A stretch of DNA of 64,000 nt from Curtobacterium caseinilyticum (GTDB lineage: Bacteria > Actinomycetota > Actinomycetes > Actinomycetales > Microbacteriaceae), in the NCBI RefSeq assembly GCF_030363035.1, contig NZ_JAUCMN010000008.1, forward strand, positions 1 to 64,000. Direction: 5' to 3'. The position numbers and the translations under genes were made by a program. Of the stretch, positions 9,070-16,771 are shown in pieces; the stretch's first letter is position 1, and each line of letters begins with the position of its first letter. Under the pieces are notes generated by a model. The model was not told where the DNA came from. It saw nothing but the letters and a program-made list of their open reading frames with translations, and made no database searches.

Positions 9070-9912
9070 GTGCACGTCTTCCTCACCGGCGCGTCCGGCT
9101 ACATCGGGTCCTCCGTCCTCCGCGCCCTCGTCGCCCACGAGCACGAGGTCACCGCGATCGTCCGCTCCGACCAGAAGGCCCAGGCGGTCCGCGATGCCGG
9201 AGGCCGCGCCGTCGTCGGTGACGTCACCGACACCGATGTCGTCCGTCGGCTCGCGCACGAGGCCGACGCGGTCGTCCACACGGCCTCCGCCGAAGCGGTC
9301 GACCCGGACTTCACCGCCACGGTGACCACGGCCCTGACGGGCACGCTGAAGCCGTTCGTGCACACCGGCGGCATCTTCACCTTCGGTGACTCGACCGACA
9401 TCTCCGAGCAGTCGCCCGTGTCCCCGCCGGCACTCACCGCGTGGCGTGCGCCGATCGAGGCGCGCGTCCGCGCGAGCGACGTCCGCACCACGATCGTCGC
9501 CCCGGGCATCGTCTACGGACGTGGTGCGGGCATCCCGGCGATGTTCGTCGGGGACGGCGAGCACGAGGTCCGCCTGGTCGGCGACGGCTCCCAGCGCTGG
9601 ACGACGGTGCACGTGGACGACCTCGGCGAGCTGGACGTCCTCGCCCTGGAGCGTGCAGAGCAGGACGGGTACGTCGTCGCGGCGACCGGCGACAACCCGA
9701 CGGTGCGTGCGATCGCCGAGGCGGGAGCGCACGGCTCGCCCGTGGTCGCCGAGAGCGCTGACGACAGCAGGCAGCGGCTGGGCACCGCGTACGCGGACGC
9801 CCTGCTCCTGCACCAGGAGGCCTCGGGCGCGCACGCGCGCGCCGCGTTCGGGTGGCGGCCGACCCGGCCGTCCCTGGTCGAGGACCTGACGGACGGCTCG
9901 TACGTCCGGTAG
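9070..9912 (+). CDS. NAD(P)-dependent epimerase/dehydratase-like (atypical SDR)
   Basis: 280 aa. The Rossmann fold begins at once with MHVFLTGASGYIGSSVLRAL (GxxGxxG at residues 7-13). DVTDTDVVRR binds the adenine side, and TVHVDDLGEL is a late extended-SDR feature. The canonical YxxxK active site is not obvious; after FVHTGGIFTFGD, where it is expected, the sequence is PALTAWRAPIEARV. It could therefore be a non-catalytic or NmrA-like sensor, or a reductase with altered chemistry. The GTG start is chosen because the fold begins there; the frame is open upstream into the repeats. No clear ribosome-binding site is present. Confidence 0.82.
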   Translation: MHVFLTGASGYIGSSVLRALVAHEHEVTAIVRSDQKAQAVRDAGGRAVVGDVTDTDVVRRLAHEADAVVHTASAEAVDPDFTATVTTALTGTLKPFVHTGGIFTFGDSTDISEQSPVSPPALTAWRAPIEARVRASDVRTTIVAPGIVYGRGAGIPAMFVGDGEHEVRLVGDGSQRWTTVHVDDLGELDVLALERAEQDGYVVAATGDNPTVRAIAEAGAHGSPVVAESADDSRQRLGTAYADALLLHQEASGAHARAAFGWRPTRPSLVEDLTDGSYVR

Positions 9913-9932
9913 ACGCACCACGAGACGGACGG

Positions 9933-10403
9933 TCAGTCGAACGTGTTCGTCATCGCGTGTGCGGCGCGGTCGAGGTACGCCCACAGTTCGGCCTCGTCGA
10001 GGGGCGCCAGCCCGAGCGACTCCACGGCCTCGTGCATGTGGTGCAGCCAGCGCTCGCGGGCCTCGGACGTGATGCGGAACGGGTTGTGGCGCATCCGGAG
10101 CCGCGGGTGGCCGCGTTCCTCGCTGTAGGTGCCGGGCCCGCCCCAGTACTGCTGCAGGAAGGCCGACAGCCGCCAGATCGCGCCCTCGAGGTCCTCCGCC
10201 GGGTACATCGGCCAGATGACCTCGTCCTGCTGCACGCCCTCGTAGAACCGCCGCACGAGCCGGTCGAAGGTCGGCGCTCCGCCGATCCGCTCGTACAGCG
10301 AACCGGTGGCGCTCGCCCCGTGCTCGCCGACCCGCAGCGTGATCGGCTGGGCGGGGACGCCGCGGGGGACGCTCCCGGGCACGTGCGGGGTGGGGTCGCT
10401 CAC
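9933..10403 (-). CDS. glbO: group II truncated haemoglobin
   Basis: 156 aa, with a 45-residue N-terminal extension ahead of the globin. A haem protein of the 2-on-2 fold, thought in actinobacteria to handle O2, NO or peroxide. Diagnostic segments: LYERIGGAPTFDRLVRRFY, PAEDLEGAIWRLSAFLQQYW, and HPRLRMRHNPF with the proximal His at RMRH. ARERWL carries the group II Trp. The GTG start overlaps the stop codon of mscS (GTGA), so the two are translationally coupled. Confidence 0.93.
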   Translation of the reverse strand: MSDPTPHVPGSVPRGVPAQPITLRVGEHGASATGSLYERIGGAPTFDRLVRRFYEGVQQDEVIWPMYPAEDLEGAIWRLSAFLQQYWGGPGTYSEERGHPRLRMRHNPFRITSEARERWLHHMHEAVESLGLAPLDEAELWAYLDRAAHAMTNTFD

Positions 10404-11479
10404 TGGTGGTCCTTCCCGGGGTCCTGGTCGCGGCGCTGGTCGTCCGTGCGGATCGCCCGTCCGAACAGGTTCCCACGCTTGCCGCGGGACTTCGTCGGCG
10501 CGGGGGTCGGCTGCGTCCGGACGGAGCGGAGCCCGTTGATCGAGGTGGCGTTCTCCCAACCCTCGGGCATGATCATCGCCATCGCCGGCAGCGTCACGCC
10601 GAGCTCGTCGATGGCGCGCTTCAGGCGGATGCGCATCTCGCGGCCGACGGCGTCGAGCTCGGCAGCGCGGGTCTTCACGACCAGGCGGAAGACCATGCCC
10701 TCGTCGGTGATCGACTGCAGCCCCCAGATCTCCGGCTTCTCGACGATCCGCTGACGCCACCGGGGCTCCTGCGACATCGTGACGGCGGCGCGGAGCAGGG
10801 CGTCCTGCACGGCGTCGATGTCGGTGTCGTAGGGGACGGTGACGTCGACGAGCACGCGGGACCAGCCCTGCGAGAGGTTGCCGACGCGCAGGATCTGCCC
10901 GTTCGGCACGAACCAGAGGATGCCGTTCACGTCGCGGATCTGCATCACGCGCAGCCCGACGTTCTCGACGACGCCGGTGGCGGGGCCGGTGTCGACGACG
11001 TCGCCGACGCCGGCCTGGTCCTCGAGGATCATGAAGACGCCGGACAGCAGGTCCTTCACGATGCTCTGTGCGCCGACGGCGAGACCGGCCGCGACGACCG
11101 AGGCGCCACCGACGATGCCGACGGCCGCCGTCGGGAACGACGTCGAGATGATGATCGCGAGCGCGATCACGGCGATGACGACGGTGGCGAGGTTCTCGAG
11201 CACGCTGCCGAGCGTGCGGGTCCGCTGCACCACGCGGGCCGTCTGCACCGGTGACGCGATGAGTGCCTGGGTGTCCTCGGCCCCCTGCCGCTTCTTCACG
11301 CCGTTGACGACACGGTCGACCACCTGCTTGATCGTCCGACGCAGCAGCAGTCGCAGGATGACCGCCGCGAGGATCGTGACGACGATCGTGATGGGGACGT
11401 GCCAGGTTTCGACGAACTGGGTGAAGGCGTTCGATGCCCACTTCGATACGTCGTCGGTCGTGTTCGCAGCCAGGATCAT
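10400..11479 (-). CDS. mscS: small-conductance mechanosensitive channel (MscS family)
   Basis: 359 aa. A tension-gated inner-membrane channel that releases solutes on hypo-osmotic shock. Hydrophobic segments lie at about residues 28-48 and 98-118. The pore-lining helix is Gly/Ala-rich (GIVGGASVVAAGLAVGAQSIVKDLLSG), followed by a beta domain (VVDTGPATGVVENVGLRVMQIRDVNG) and an alpha/beta vestibule. The C-terminus is basic. Upstream on the minus strand a TAGCAT box (11489-11494) ends nine nt before the ATG. It forms an operon with glbO and ends at a convergent gene. Confidence 0.93.
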   Translation of the reverse strand: MILAANTTDDVSKWASNAFTQFVETWHVPITIVVTILAAVILRLLLRRTIKQVVDRVVNGVKKRQGAEDTQALIASPVQTARVVQRTRTLGSVLENLATVVIAVIALAIIISTSFPTAAVGIVGGASVVAAGLAVGAQSIVKDLLSGVFMILEDQAGVGDVVDTGPATGVVENVGLRVMQIRDVNGILWFVPNGQILRVGNLSQGWSRVLVDVTVPYDTDIDAVQDALLRAAVTMSQEPRWRQRIVEKPEIWGLQSITDEGMVFRLVVKTRAAELDAVGREMRIRLKRAIDELGVTLPAMAMIMPEGWENATSINGLRSVRTQPTPAPTKSRGKRGNLFGRAIRTDDQRRDQDPGKDHQ

Positions 11480-11498
11480 GATCGGACGATGCTAGACG

Positions 11499-11538
11499 GC
11501 GGGGCCTCGGTGTCCCTTGAGGAACACCGAGGCCCCGC
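11499..11538 (-). terminator. hairpin after pepN stop region / upstream of mscS
   Basis: A 15-bp perfect stem (11499-11513 with 11524-11538) with a 10-nt loop. It is downstream of neither mscS nor glbO but lies between the end of pepN (11563) and the mscS promoter, so it is best read as the pepN terminator. Confidence 0.75.
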
Positions 11539-11562
11539 GCCGATCCGCGTGTGTCGGTCGGA

Positions 11563-14142
11563 TCAGGCGTCGGCCGCCTGGACCCGCAGGGCACGCTCGG
11601 TGCCCGCGAGGTTCTCGGACACGATGCGACGCAGCGCCGGGGTCTCCGGGTGCGCCTCGAGCCACGCGTTCGCGGCGTCGCGGAGCTCGACCGACGCGAG
11701 CGGCGCCGGGTACAGGCCGCTGACGATCGTGTCGGCGATGTGGTAGCTCCGCTCGGCCCAGATCCGGGTCAGCACGTCGAAGTACTTCGACACCAGGCCC
11801 TCGAGCACGACGGGGCTGTTGGTGTGCTGGAAGCCCACGGTCGTCTGACGGACGATCGCGTTCGGCGCCTCGGACGAGTCGACGAGCGACGAGAACGCCG
11901 CGAGCTTGCCCTCGGCCGTCGGGATCGTCGCGCGGGCACGAGCGGCCGCCTGCTCGCCGGACGCGGTCTTGTCGGCAGCCAGCTCGGCGTCGACCTCGGC
12001 GTCACCGGCGGCACCGGCGAGCACGAGGCCCTCGAGGAGCTCCCAGCGCAGGTCGGTGTCGATCTCCAGGCCCTGGAGCGTCACGGAGCCGTCCCGCAGG
12101 CCCTGCAGCGTCGTGACGTGCTCCGGCGTCGACGCGATCTGCGCGAAGAACTTCACGAACTGGAACTGGGCGTCGGACCCAGCCTCGGCCGAGGAGGCCA
12201 GCTGCCAGAGCGTGTCGCCCACCGTGCGGACGGTGGCGTCGACCTTCGCCGGCGCGACGTAGTTCCGGGCGGTCAGCAGCAGCTGCGAGAGCGTGGTGCG
12301 GATCGTCGTCGACTCGGTCTCGGTCGCGATGTTGCCGAGCACCAGGCGGACGTAGTCGCTCGCGGGCGACTCGGCGTCGCGCGTGGCGTCCCACATCGCG
12401 CCCCACACGATCGAGCGTGCGAGCGGGTTCGCGATCGAGGCGAGGTGCTCGATCGCGGTGCGGCGGGACTGCTCGTCGAGACGGATCTTCGCGTAGGCCA
12501 GGTCGTCGTCGTTGAGGAGCACGAGGTCACCGCGGTGCACGCCGACGAGCTCGGGGACCTCGGTGCGGGCACCGTCGACGTCGATCTCGACGCGGTGCGC
12601 ACGCTCGAGCTTGCCGCCGGCCGAAGCGGTGTCCGCGCCGAACGGGGCCTCCGGGTCCTGCGCGAAGGAGTAGACCCCGATCGCCAGGCGGTGCGGGCGG
12701 AGGGTCGGGTGGTCCGCCGGGGCTTCCTGCAGCACGGCGAAGGACGTGATCACGCCGGACTCGTCGACCTCGATCTCGGGGCGCAGCGTGTTGACGCCGG
12801 CGGTCTCGAGCCACAGCTTCGACCACTCGGACAGGTCGCGGCCGCTGGTCGCCTCGAGCTCGACGAGCAGGTCGCGGAGCTCGGTGTTGCCGTGGTGGTG
12901 CTTCTTGAAGTACTGCGAGACGCCCGCGAAGAACGCGTCGATGCCGACCCACGCGACCAGCTGCTTCAGGACGGAGCCGCCCTTGGCGTACGTGATGCCG
13001 TCGAAGTTGACCTGGACGTCCTCGAGGTCGTTGATCGTCGCGACGATCGGGTGCGTCGAGGGGAGCTGGTCCTGGCGGTAGGCCCAGGACTTCTCCATCG
13101 CCTGGAACGTGGTCCACGCCTCGGTCCACTCGGTGGCCTCGGCCGTGGCGATGGTCGACGCCCACTCGGCGAACGACTCGTTGAGCCACAGGTCGTTCCA
13201 CCACTTCATGGTGACGAGGTCACCGAACCACATGTGGGCGAGCTCGTGCAGGATCGTGACGACCCGGCGCTCCTTGATGGCGTCGGTGACCTTCGAGCGG
13301 AAGACGTAGGTCTCGGTGAAGGTGACGCAGCCCGCGTTCTCCATCGCGCCGGCGTTGAACTCCGGCACGAAGAGCTGGTCGTACTTCTCGAACGGGTACG
13401 GGACGTCGAACTTCTCCTCGTAGTAGGCGAAGCCCTTCTTCGTGGTCTCGAAGACGTACTCGGGGTCGAGGTACTCGGCCAGCGACCGGCGCGCGAAGAC
13501 ACCGAGCGGGATGGTCCGGCCGTCGCGGCTGGTGAGCTCGTCGCGCACGACCTCGTACGGGCCGGCGACGAGCGCGGTGATGTAGCTCGAGATCTTCGCG
13601 GTCGGGGTGAACGACCACGTCGCGACCTCGCCGTCGACGTGGGGCTCGGGCGTGGGGGAGTTCGAGACGACCTGCCAGCGGGCCGGAGCCGTCACGGTGA
13701 AGGTGAACTCGGCCTTGAGGTCGGGCTGCTCGAACACCGCGAACATGCGGCGGGAGTCGGGGACCTCGAACTGGGAGTACAGGTAGACCTCGTCGTCGAC
13801 CGGGTCGACGAAGCGGTGCAGGCCCTCGCCCGTGTTCGTGTACATCGCGTCGGCGACGACGACGAGCTCGTTCTCGGCCTGCAGGTCCGCGAGCTGGATG
13901 CGCACGCCGTCGTTCACCGCGGCGACGTCGAGCGCCGTGCCGTTCAGCGTGACCGCGTGCACGGTCTTCGTGATCGCGTCGATGAAGGTCGAGGCGCCGG
14001 GCGTCGCCGTGAACCGGACGCGCGTGGTGCTGCCGAAGGTCTCGGCGCCGCGGGTCAGGTCCAGCTCGACGTCGTACGTCTGCACGTCGACGATCGCGGC
14101 ACGTTCCTGGGCTTCGGTTCTGGTGAGGTTCTCTCCGGGCAC
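11563..14142 (-). CDS. pepN: aminopeptidase N (M1 family)
   Basis: 859 aa, the usual actinobacterial length. A cytoplasmic zinc metallopeptidase removing N-terminal residues from peptides. Substrate-binding GAMENAG precedes HELAHMWFGDLVTMKWWND with zinc ligands His299 and His303 and catalytic Glu300; the third ligand is the Glu of NESFAEW. The C-terminal ERAP1-type helical domain fills the last 400 residues. GTG at 14142 is chosen: GGAG lies about eight nt upstream and the N-terminus MPGENLTRTEAQERA is family-typical. A much longer open frame upstream is spurious. Confidence 0.97.
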   Translation of the reverse strand: MPGENLTRTEAQERAAIVDVQTYDVELDLTRGAETFGSTTRVRFTATPGASTFIDAITKTVHAVTLNGTALDVAAVNDGVRIQLADLQAENELVVVADAMYTNTGEGLHRFVDPVDDEVYLYSQFEVPDSRRMFAVFEQPDLKAEFTFTVTAPARWQVVSNSPTPEPHVDGEVATWSFTPTAKISSYITALVAGPYEVVRDELTSRDGRTIPLGVFARRSLAEYLDPEYVFETTKKGFAYYEEKFDVPYPFEKYDQLFVPEFNAGAMENAGCVTFTETYVFRSKVTDAIKERRVVTILHELAHMWFGDLVTMKWWNDLWLNESFAEWASTIATAEATEWTEAWTTFQAMEKSWAYRQDQLPSTHPIVATINDLEDVQVNFDGITYAKGGSVLKQLVAWVGIDAFFAGVSQYFKKHHHGNTELRDLLVELEATSGRDLSEWSKLWLETAGVNTLRPEIEVDESGVITSFAVLQEAPADHPTLRPHRLAIGVYSFAQDPEAPFGADTASAGGKLERAHRVEIDVDGARTEVPELVGVHRGDLVLLNDDDLAYAKIRLDEQSRRTAIEHLASIANPLARSIVWGAMWDATRDAESPASDYVRLVLGNIATETESTTIRTTLSQLLLTARNYVAPAKVDATVRTVGDTLWQLASSAEAGSDAQFQFVKFFAQIASTPEHVTTLQGLRDGSVTLQGLEIDTDLRWELLEGLVLAGAAGDAEVDAELAADKTASGEQAAARARATIPTAEGKLAAFSSLVDSSEAPNAIVRQTTVGFQHTNSPVVLEGLVSKYFDVLTRIWAERSYHIADTIVSGLYPAPLASVELRDAANAWLEAHPETPALRRIVSENLAGTERALRVQAADA

Positions 14143-14250
14143 GGACGCTCCAACTTCGCTTGCGGCGCGGACGATCGATGTCCGCGGTGAGGGGATCCCG
14201 GCAGGCGTCGTGCGCCGTCGGGACGATGGGATCAGCCTAGCGAGCGCGCG

Positions 14251-14256
14251 TACGCT
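14251..14256 (+). promoter_or_regulatory. -10 box TACGCT, leaderless start
   Basis: TACGCT ends six nt before the GTG at 14263; no Shine-Dalgarno is present. Confidence 0.6.
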
Positions 14257-14262
14257 CGCAGC

Positions 14263-14907
14263 GTGACCGAGACGACTGTGGACAACGCCGAGACCGCCCG
14301 CACCGCTGTGGAGTTCTGGTTCGACCCGAACTGCCCGTGGGCCTGGATGACGAGCCGCTGGGTGGGCGAGGTCGAGCGACAGCGCCCGATCGACGTGACC
14401 TGGCGCGTGATGAGCCTGTTCGTCCTCAACGAGGACCAGGACATCCCCGACGAGTACCGGGAGCGCATCCACAAGGGGCAGCTCTACCCGCGCATCGTGA
14501 CCGCAGCGCTGCTCCGCCACGGCCAGGAGATCGTCAAGCCGCTCTACGACGCGCTCGGCGAGCACGTGCACCACCGCCAGGAGTCCGACCCGGACCAGGT
14601 GGTCCCCGCCGTCCTCCGCGAGCTCGACCTCGACGAGGACCTGCTCGAGTACGCCTGGACGGACGAGGTCGACCAGGCCGTGCGCGCGAGCCACCAGGAC
14701 GGGATCGACCGCGTCGGGCAGGACGTCGGCACCCCGGTCATCGCGGTCGAGGGCACCGCGTTCTTCGGCCCCGTCATCTCCCCGGCCCCGAAGGGCCAGG
14801 AGGCGCTCGACCTGTGGGACGGTGTCGTGGCGGTCGCGAAGTACCCCGGGTTCTTCGAGCTCAAGCGCTCGCGGACCGTCGGCCCGATCTTCGACACGGT
14901 CGCGTAG
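14263..14907 (+). CDS. DsbA-family oxidoreductase, mycothiol nitroreductase-like
   Basis: 214 aa. A cytoplasmic thioredoxin-fold protein with an inserted helical domain, related to the Rv2466c group that works with mycothiol. The active-site segment FWFDPNCPWAWMTSRW is at residues 18-33. Only Cys24 is present; the resolving Cys of a CPWC motif is Ala27, implying a monothiol mechanism. The conserved cis-Pro loop (VGTPVIAVEGTAFFGPV) is intact. No signal peptide. It diverges from pepN. Annotation as a FrnE-type isomerase is possible. Confidence 0.88.
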   Translation: MTETTVDNAETARTAVEFWFDPNCPWAWMTSRWVGEVERQRPIDVTWRVMSLFVLNEDQDIPDEYRERIHKGQLYPRIVTAALLRHGQEIVKPLYDALGEHVHHRQESDPDQVVPAVLRELDLDEDLLEYAWTDEVDQAVRASHQDGIDRVGQDVGTPVIAVEGTAFFGPVISPAPKGQEALDLWDGVVAVAKYPGFFELKRSRTVGPIFDTVA

Positions 14908-15014
14908 CTCGGCGCGCCGGGGCGCGGACGATCGCACTCTGCTGTGGACACCGCGCCACGTCGTGACGGGGTGCGACGTCCGTAGCGGGGTGCGGTCCGC
15001 GAGGTGACCACCGG

Positions 15015-15060
15015 ACGGACGGGAGGCGCGGTGACGGCTGGCAACGCGCCTCCCGTCCGT
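15015..15060. repeat. dispersed palindromic element, copy A
   Basis: 16-bp arms 15015-15030 and 15045-15060 (ACGGACGGGAGGCGCG and its complement) with a 14-nt loop, between convergent genes. It belongs to the family at 41365, 42946, 48787 and 59092 and probably acts as a bidirectional terminator here. Confidence 0.85.
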
Positions 15061-15074
15061 CGTCGGCCGCTCGC

Positions 15075-15602
15075 TCAGGTGAGCGGCAACCGCATCAGGG
15101 TCAGGTCCAGCCAGCGGTCGAACTTCCGGCCGACCTCGGGCAGCACGCCGACGACGGTGAAGCCGAGGCGGTCGTGCAGGGCGATCGACCCGGTGTTCGT
15201 CGAGCAGATGCCCGCCATCAGGACGTGCATGCCGGCCGCGCGGGCGTGCGCGACGAGGGCGTCCATGAGCACGGTCGCGATGCCGCGGCCGCGGAACGCC
15301 GGCACGACGTAGACGCTGTGCTCCACCGTGTGCCGGTACCCCTGGTGCGGCCGGAAGGCGCTGTACGTGACGTAGCCCGCGACCGCGCCGTCGACCTCGG
15401 CGACCAGCACGGGCAGGCCCGCCGCACGACGCTCGGCGAGCCAGCCGTCGAAGTACTCCCGCGGGTGCGGCTCCTCCTGCCAGATCGCGGTGGAGTGCAG
15501 GACGGCGTCGACGTGCAGCGCGTGGACGACGTCGAGGTCGCGCGGCTCGCAGTCCCGCACCGTGACCGGGGCCGCCGACTCCGTCGCATATGCTGTCGCC
15601 AT
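15075..15602 (-). CDS. GNAT N-acetyltransferase (phosphinothricin/methionine sulfone type)
   Basis: 175 aa. A single GNAT domain with VRDCEPRDLDVVHALH at the start, AGYVTYSAFR, the acetyl-CoA-binding VVPAFRGRGIATVLMDALV, and the Pat/MddA-like STNTGSIALHDRLGFTVVGVLPEVG followed by KFDRWLDLTLM. It probably acetylates the amino group of glufosinate-like toxic amino acids or related compounds; the exact substrate is inferred only from family. Its ATG overlaps the ATG of the divergent XRE-cupin gene within the palindrome CATG, and a TACGAT box sits seven nt upstream. Confidence 0.9.
   Translation of the reverse strand: MATAYATESAAPVTVRDCEPRDLDVVHALHVDAVLHSTAIWQEEPHPREYFDGWLAERRAAGLPVLVAEVDGAVAGYVTYSAFRPHQGYRHTVEHSVYVVPAFRGRGIATVLMDALVAHARAAGMHVLMAGICSTNTGSIALHDRLGFTVVGVLPEVGRKFDRWLDLTLMRLPLT
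15589..15594 (+). promoter_or_regulatory. -10 box TATGCT for xre, leaderless
   Basis: TATGCT ends six nt before the XRE ATG at 15601 and lies inside the coding sequence of the divergent GNAT gene. Confidence 0.6.
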
Positions 15603-16254
15603 GTCTCAGATCGTAGACGAACCGGTGGCGGAAGCGGAAACCGGCGGCGAGCACCCGGACGACGCCGACCAGCGGCGCCTGGGTGAGCGCCTGCAGCGTC
15701 TCCGCACGGAGCGGAAGTGGAGCCTGACCGAGCTCGCCGAGGAGTCCGGCGTCTCGCGCGCGATGATCAACCGCGTCGAGCGCGGGGTGTCCAGCCCGAC
15801 GGCGACGATCCTCGGGCGACTGTCCGGCGCGTTCGGGCTGACGATCTCGCAGCTCCTCGACGAGGCACTCGACCACGAGGTGCCCAGGGCGACCGATCCG
15901 GACGAGGCACGTGGCGTGCAGCGGGGCGCGACCGCGGACTCCTGGACCGACCCCGAGACCGGGTACCGCCGTCGTCCGGTCTCGAGTGCCGAGTTCCCCG
16001 CGGACGTCACCGAGGTGCGCCTCCCGGCCGGTGAGCAGGTGGCGTACCCGGCGTCCGCGTACGCGTTCCTCCGGCACTGCATCTGGGTGGTCGACGGCGT
16101 GCTCGAGGTCGTCGTCGGCGGCGAGTCGACCCGCCTCGGCGCCGGCGACCGCATCGAGCTCGGGGAGCCCGCCGACGTCGTCTACCGGAACCCGGGCCCG
16201 GAGCCCGTGCGGTACGTCGTGGTGGTGGTCCGGGCCGCGCGGGGCCGGGAATAG
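15601..16254 (+). CDS. XRE-family transcriptional regulator with C-terminal cupin domain
   Basis: 217 aa. Helix-turn-helix about residues 23-78 (LGERLQRLRTERKWSLTELA, then SGVSRAMINRVERGVSSPTA). The cupin about residues 120-213 ends with GDRIELGEPADVVYRNPGP. This architecture regulates small-molecule metabolism, the cupin sensing a ligand. It diverges from the GNAT gene with overlapping start codons, so it probably controls that gene and itself. No Shine-Dalgarno: TATGCT six nt upstream implies a leaderless mRNA. The stop codon TAG forms part of the rpiB -10 box. Confidence 0.92.
   Translation: MSQIVDEPVAEAETGGEHPDDADQRRLGERLQRLRTERKWSLTELAEESGVSRAMINRVERGVSSPTATILGRLSGAFGLTISQLLDEALDHEVPRATDPDEARGVQRGATADSWTDPETGYRRRPVSSAEFPADVTEVRLPAGEQVAYPASAYAFLRHCIWVVDGVLEVVVGGESTRLGAGDRIELGEPADVVYRNPGPEPVRYVVVVVRAARGRE
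15610..15615 (-). promoter_or_regulatory. -10 box TACGAT for GNAT gene, leaderless
   Basis: Minus-strand TACGAT ends seven nt before the GNAT ATG (15602) and lies inside the XRE coding sequence. With the box at 15589 it makes two divergent promoters whose predicted starts overlap. Confidence 0.55.
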
Positions 16255-16257
16255 GAT
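16252..16257 (+). promoter_or_regulatory. -10 box TAGGAT, leaderless rpiB
   Basis: TAGGAT ends seven nt before the rpiB ATG (16265). Its first three bases are the stop codon of the upstream XRE gene. Confidence 0.55.
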
Positions 16258-16264
16258 CGGAACC

Positions 16265-16753
16265 ATGCGCATCCACCTCGGAACGGACCACGCCGGCCTC
16301 GAGTTCACCAAGACCCTCGCCCAGCACCTGACGGAGGCCGGGCACGAGGTCGTCGACCACGGTCCGACCGAGTACGACGCGCTCGACGACTACCCCTCGT
16401 TCTGCATCAACGCCGCGCACGCCGTCGTGCAGGACCAGCGTGCGGGCGTGCAGGCGCTCGGCGTCGTCTTCGGCGGGTCCGGCAACGGCGAGCAGATCGC
16501 CGCGAACAAGGTCGAGGGCATCCGCGCCGCGCTGGTGTGGAACGAGTCCACCGCGCTCCTCGCCCGCCAGCACAACGACGCGAACGTCATCTCGATCGGT
16601 GCCCGCCAGCACACCGAGGACGAGGCCATGCGCTTCGTCGACCTCTTCATCGCGGAGCCGTTCTCCGGCGAGGAGCGTCACGCCCGCCGCATCGCCCAGC
16701 TGGCCGAGTACGAGACGACGGGGCACATCGCCGGTCGGCAGATCGACGAGTAG
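16265..16753 (+). CDS. rpiB: ribose-5-phosphate isomerase B
   Basis: 162 aa. Interconverts ribose-5-phosphate and ribulose-5-phosphate in the pentose phosphate pathway. The N-terminus MRIHLGTDHAGLEFTKTL and the phosphate loop GGSGNGEQIAANKVEG are diagnostic. Actinobacterial RpiB uses the Glu of GNGEQ in place of the catalytic Cys of the E. coli type, and that Glu is present. HNDANVISIGARQH and the C-terminal helix complete the family pattern. The nei-like gene follows 18 nt downstream with its own ribosome-binding site. Confidence 0.95.
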   Translation: MRIHLGTDHAGLEFTKTLAQHLTEAGHEVVDHGPTEYDALDDYPSFCINAAHAVVQDQRAGVQALGVVFGGSGNGEQIAANKVEGIRAALVWNESTALLARQHNDANVISIGARQHTEDEAMRFVDLFIAEPFSGEERHARRIAQLAEYETTGHIAGRQIDE

Positions 16754-16771
16754 TCCGGGGAGGCAGGACCG

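Noticed and set aside
11563-16311. One giant minus-strand gene, 1582 codons
   Set aside because: The PepN part starts at GTG 14142 with a ribosome-binding site and a family-typical N-terminus; the upstream extension is antisense to four real plus-strand genes.
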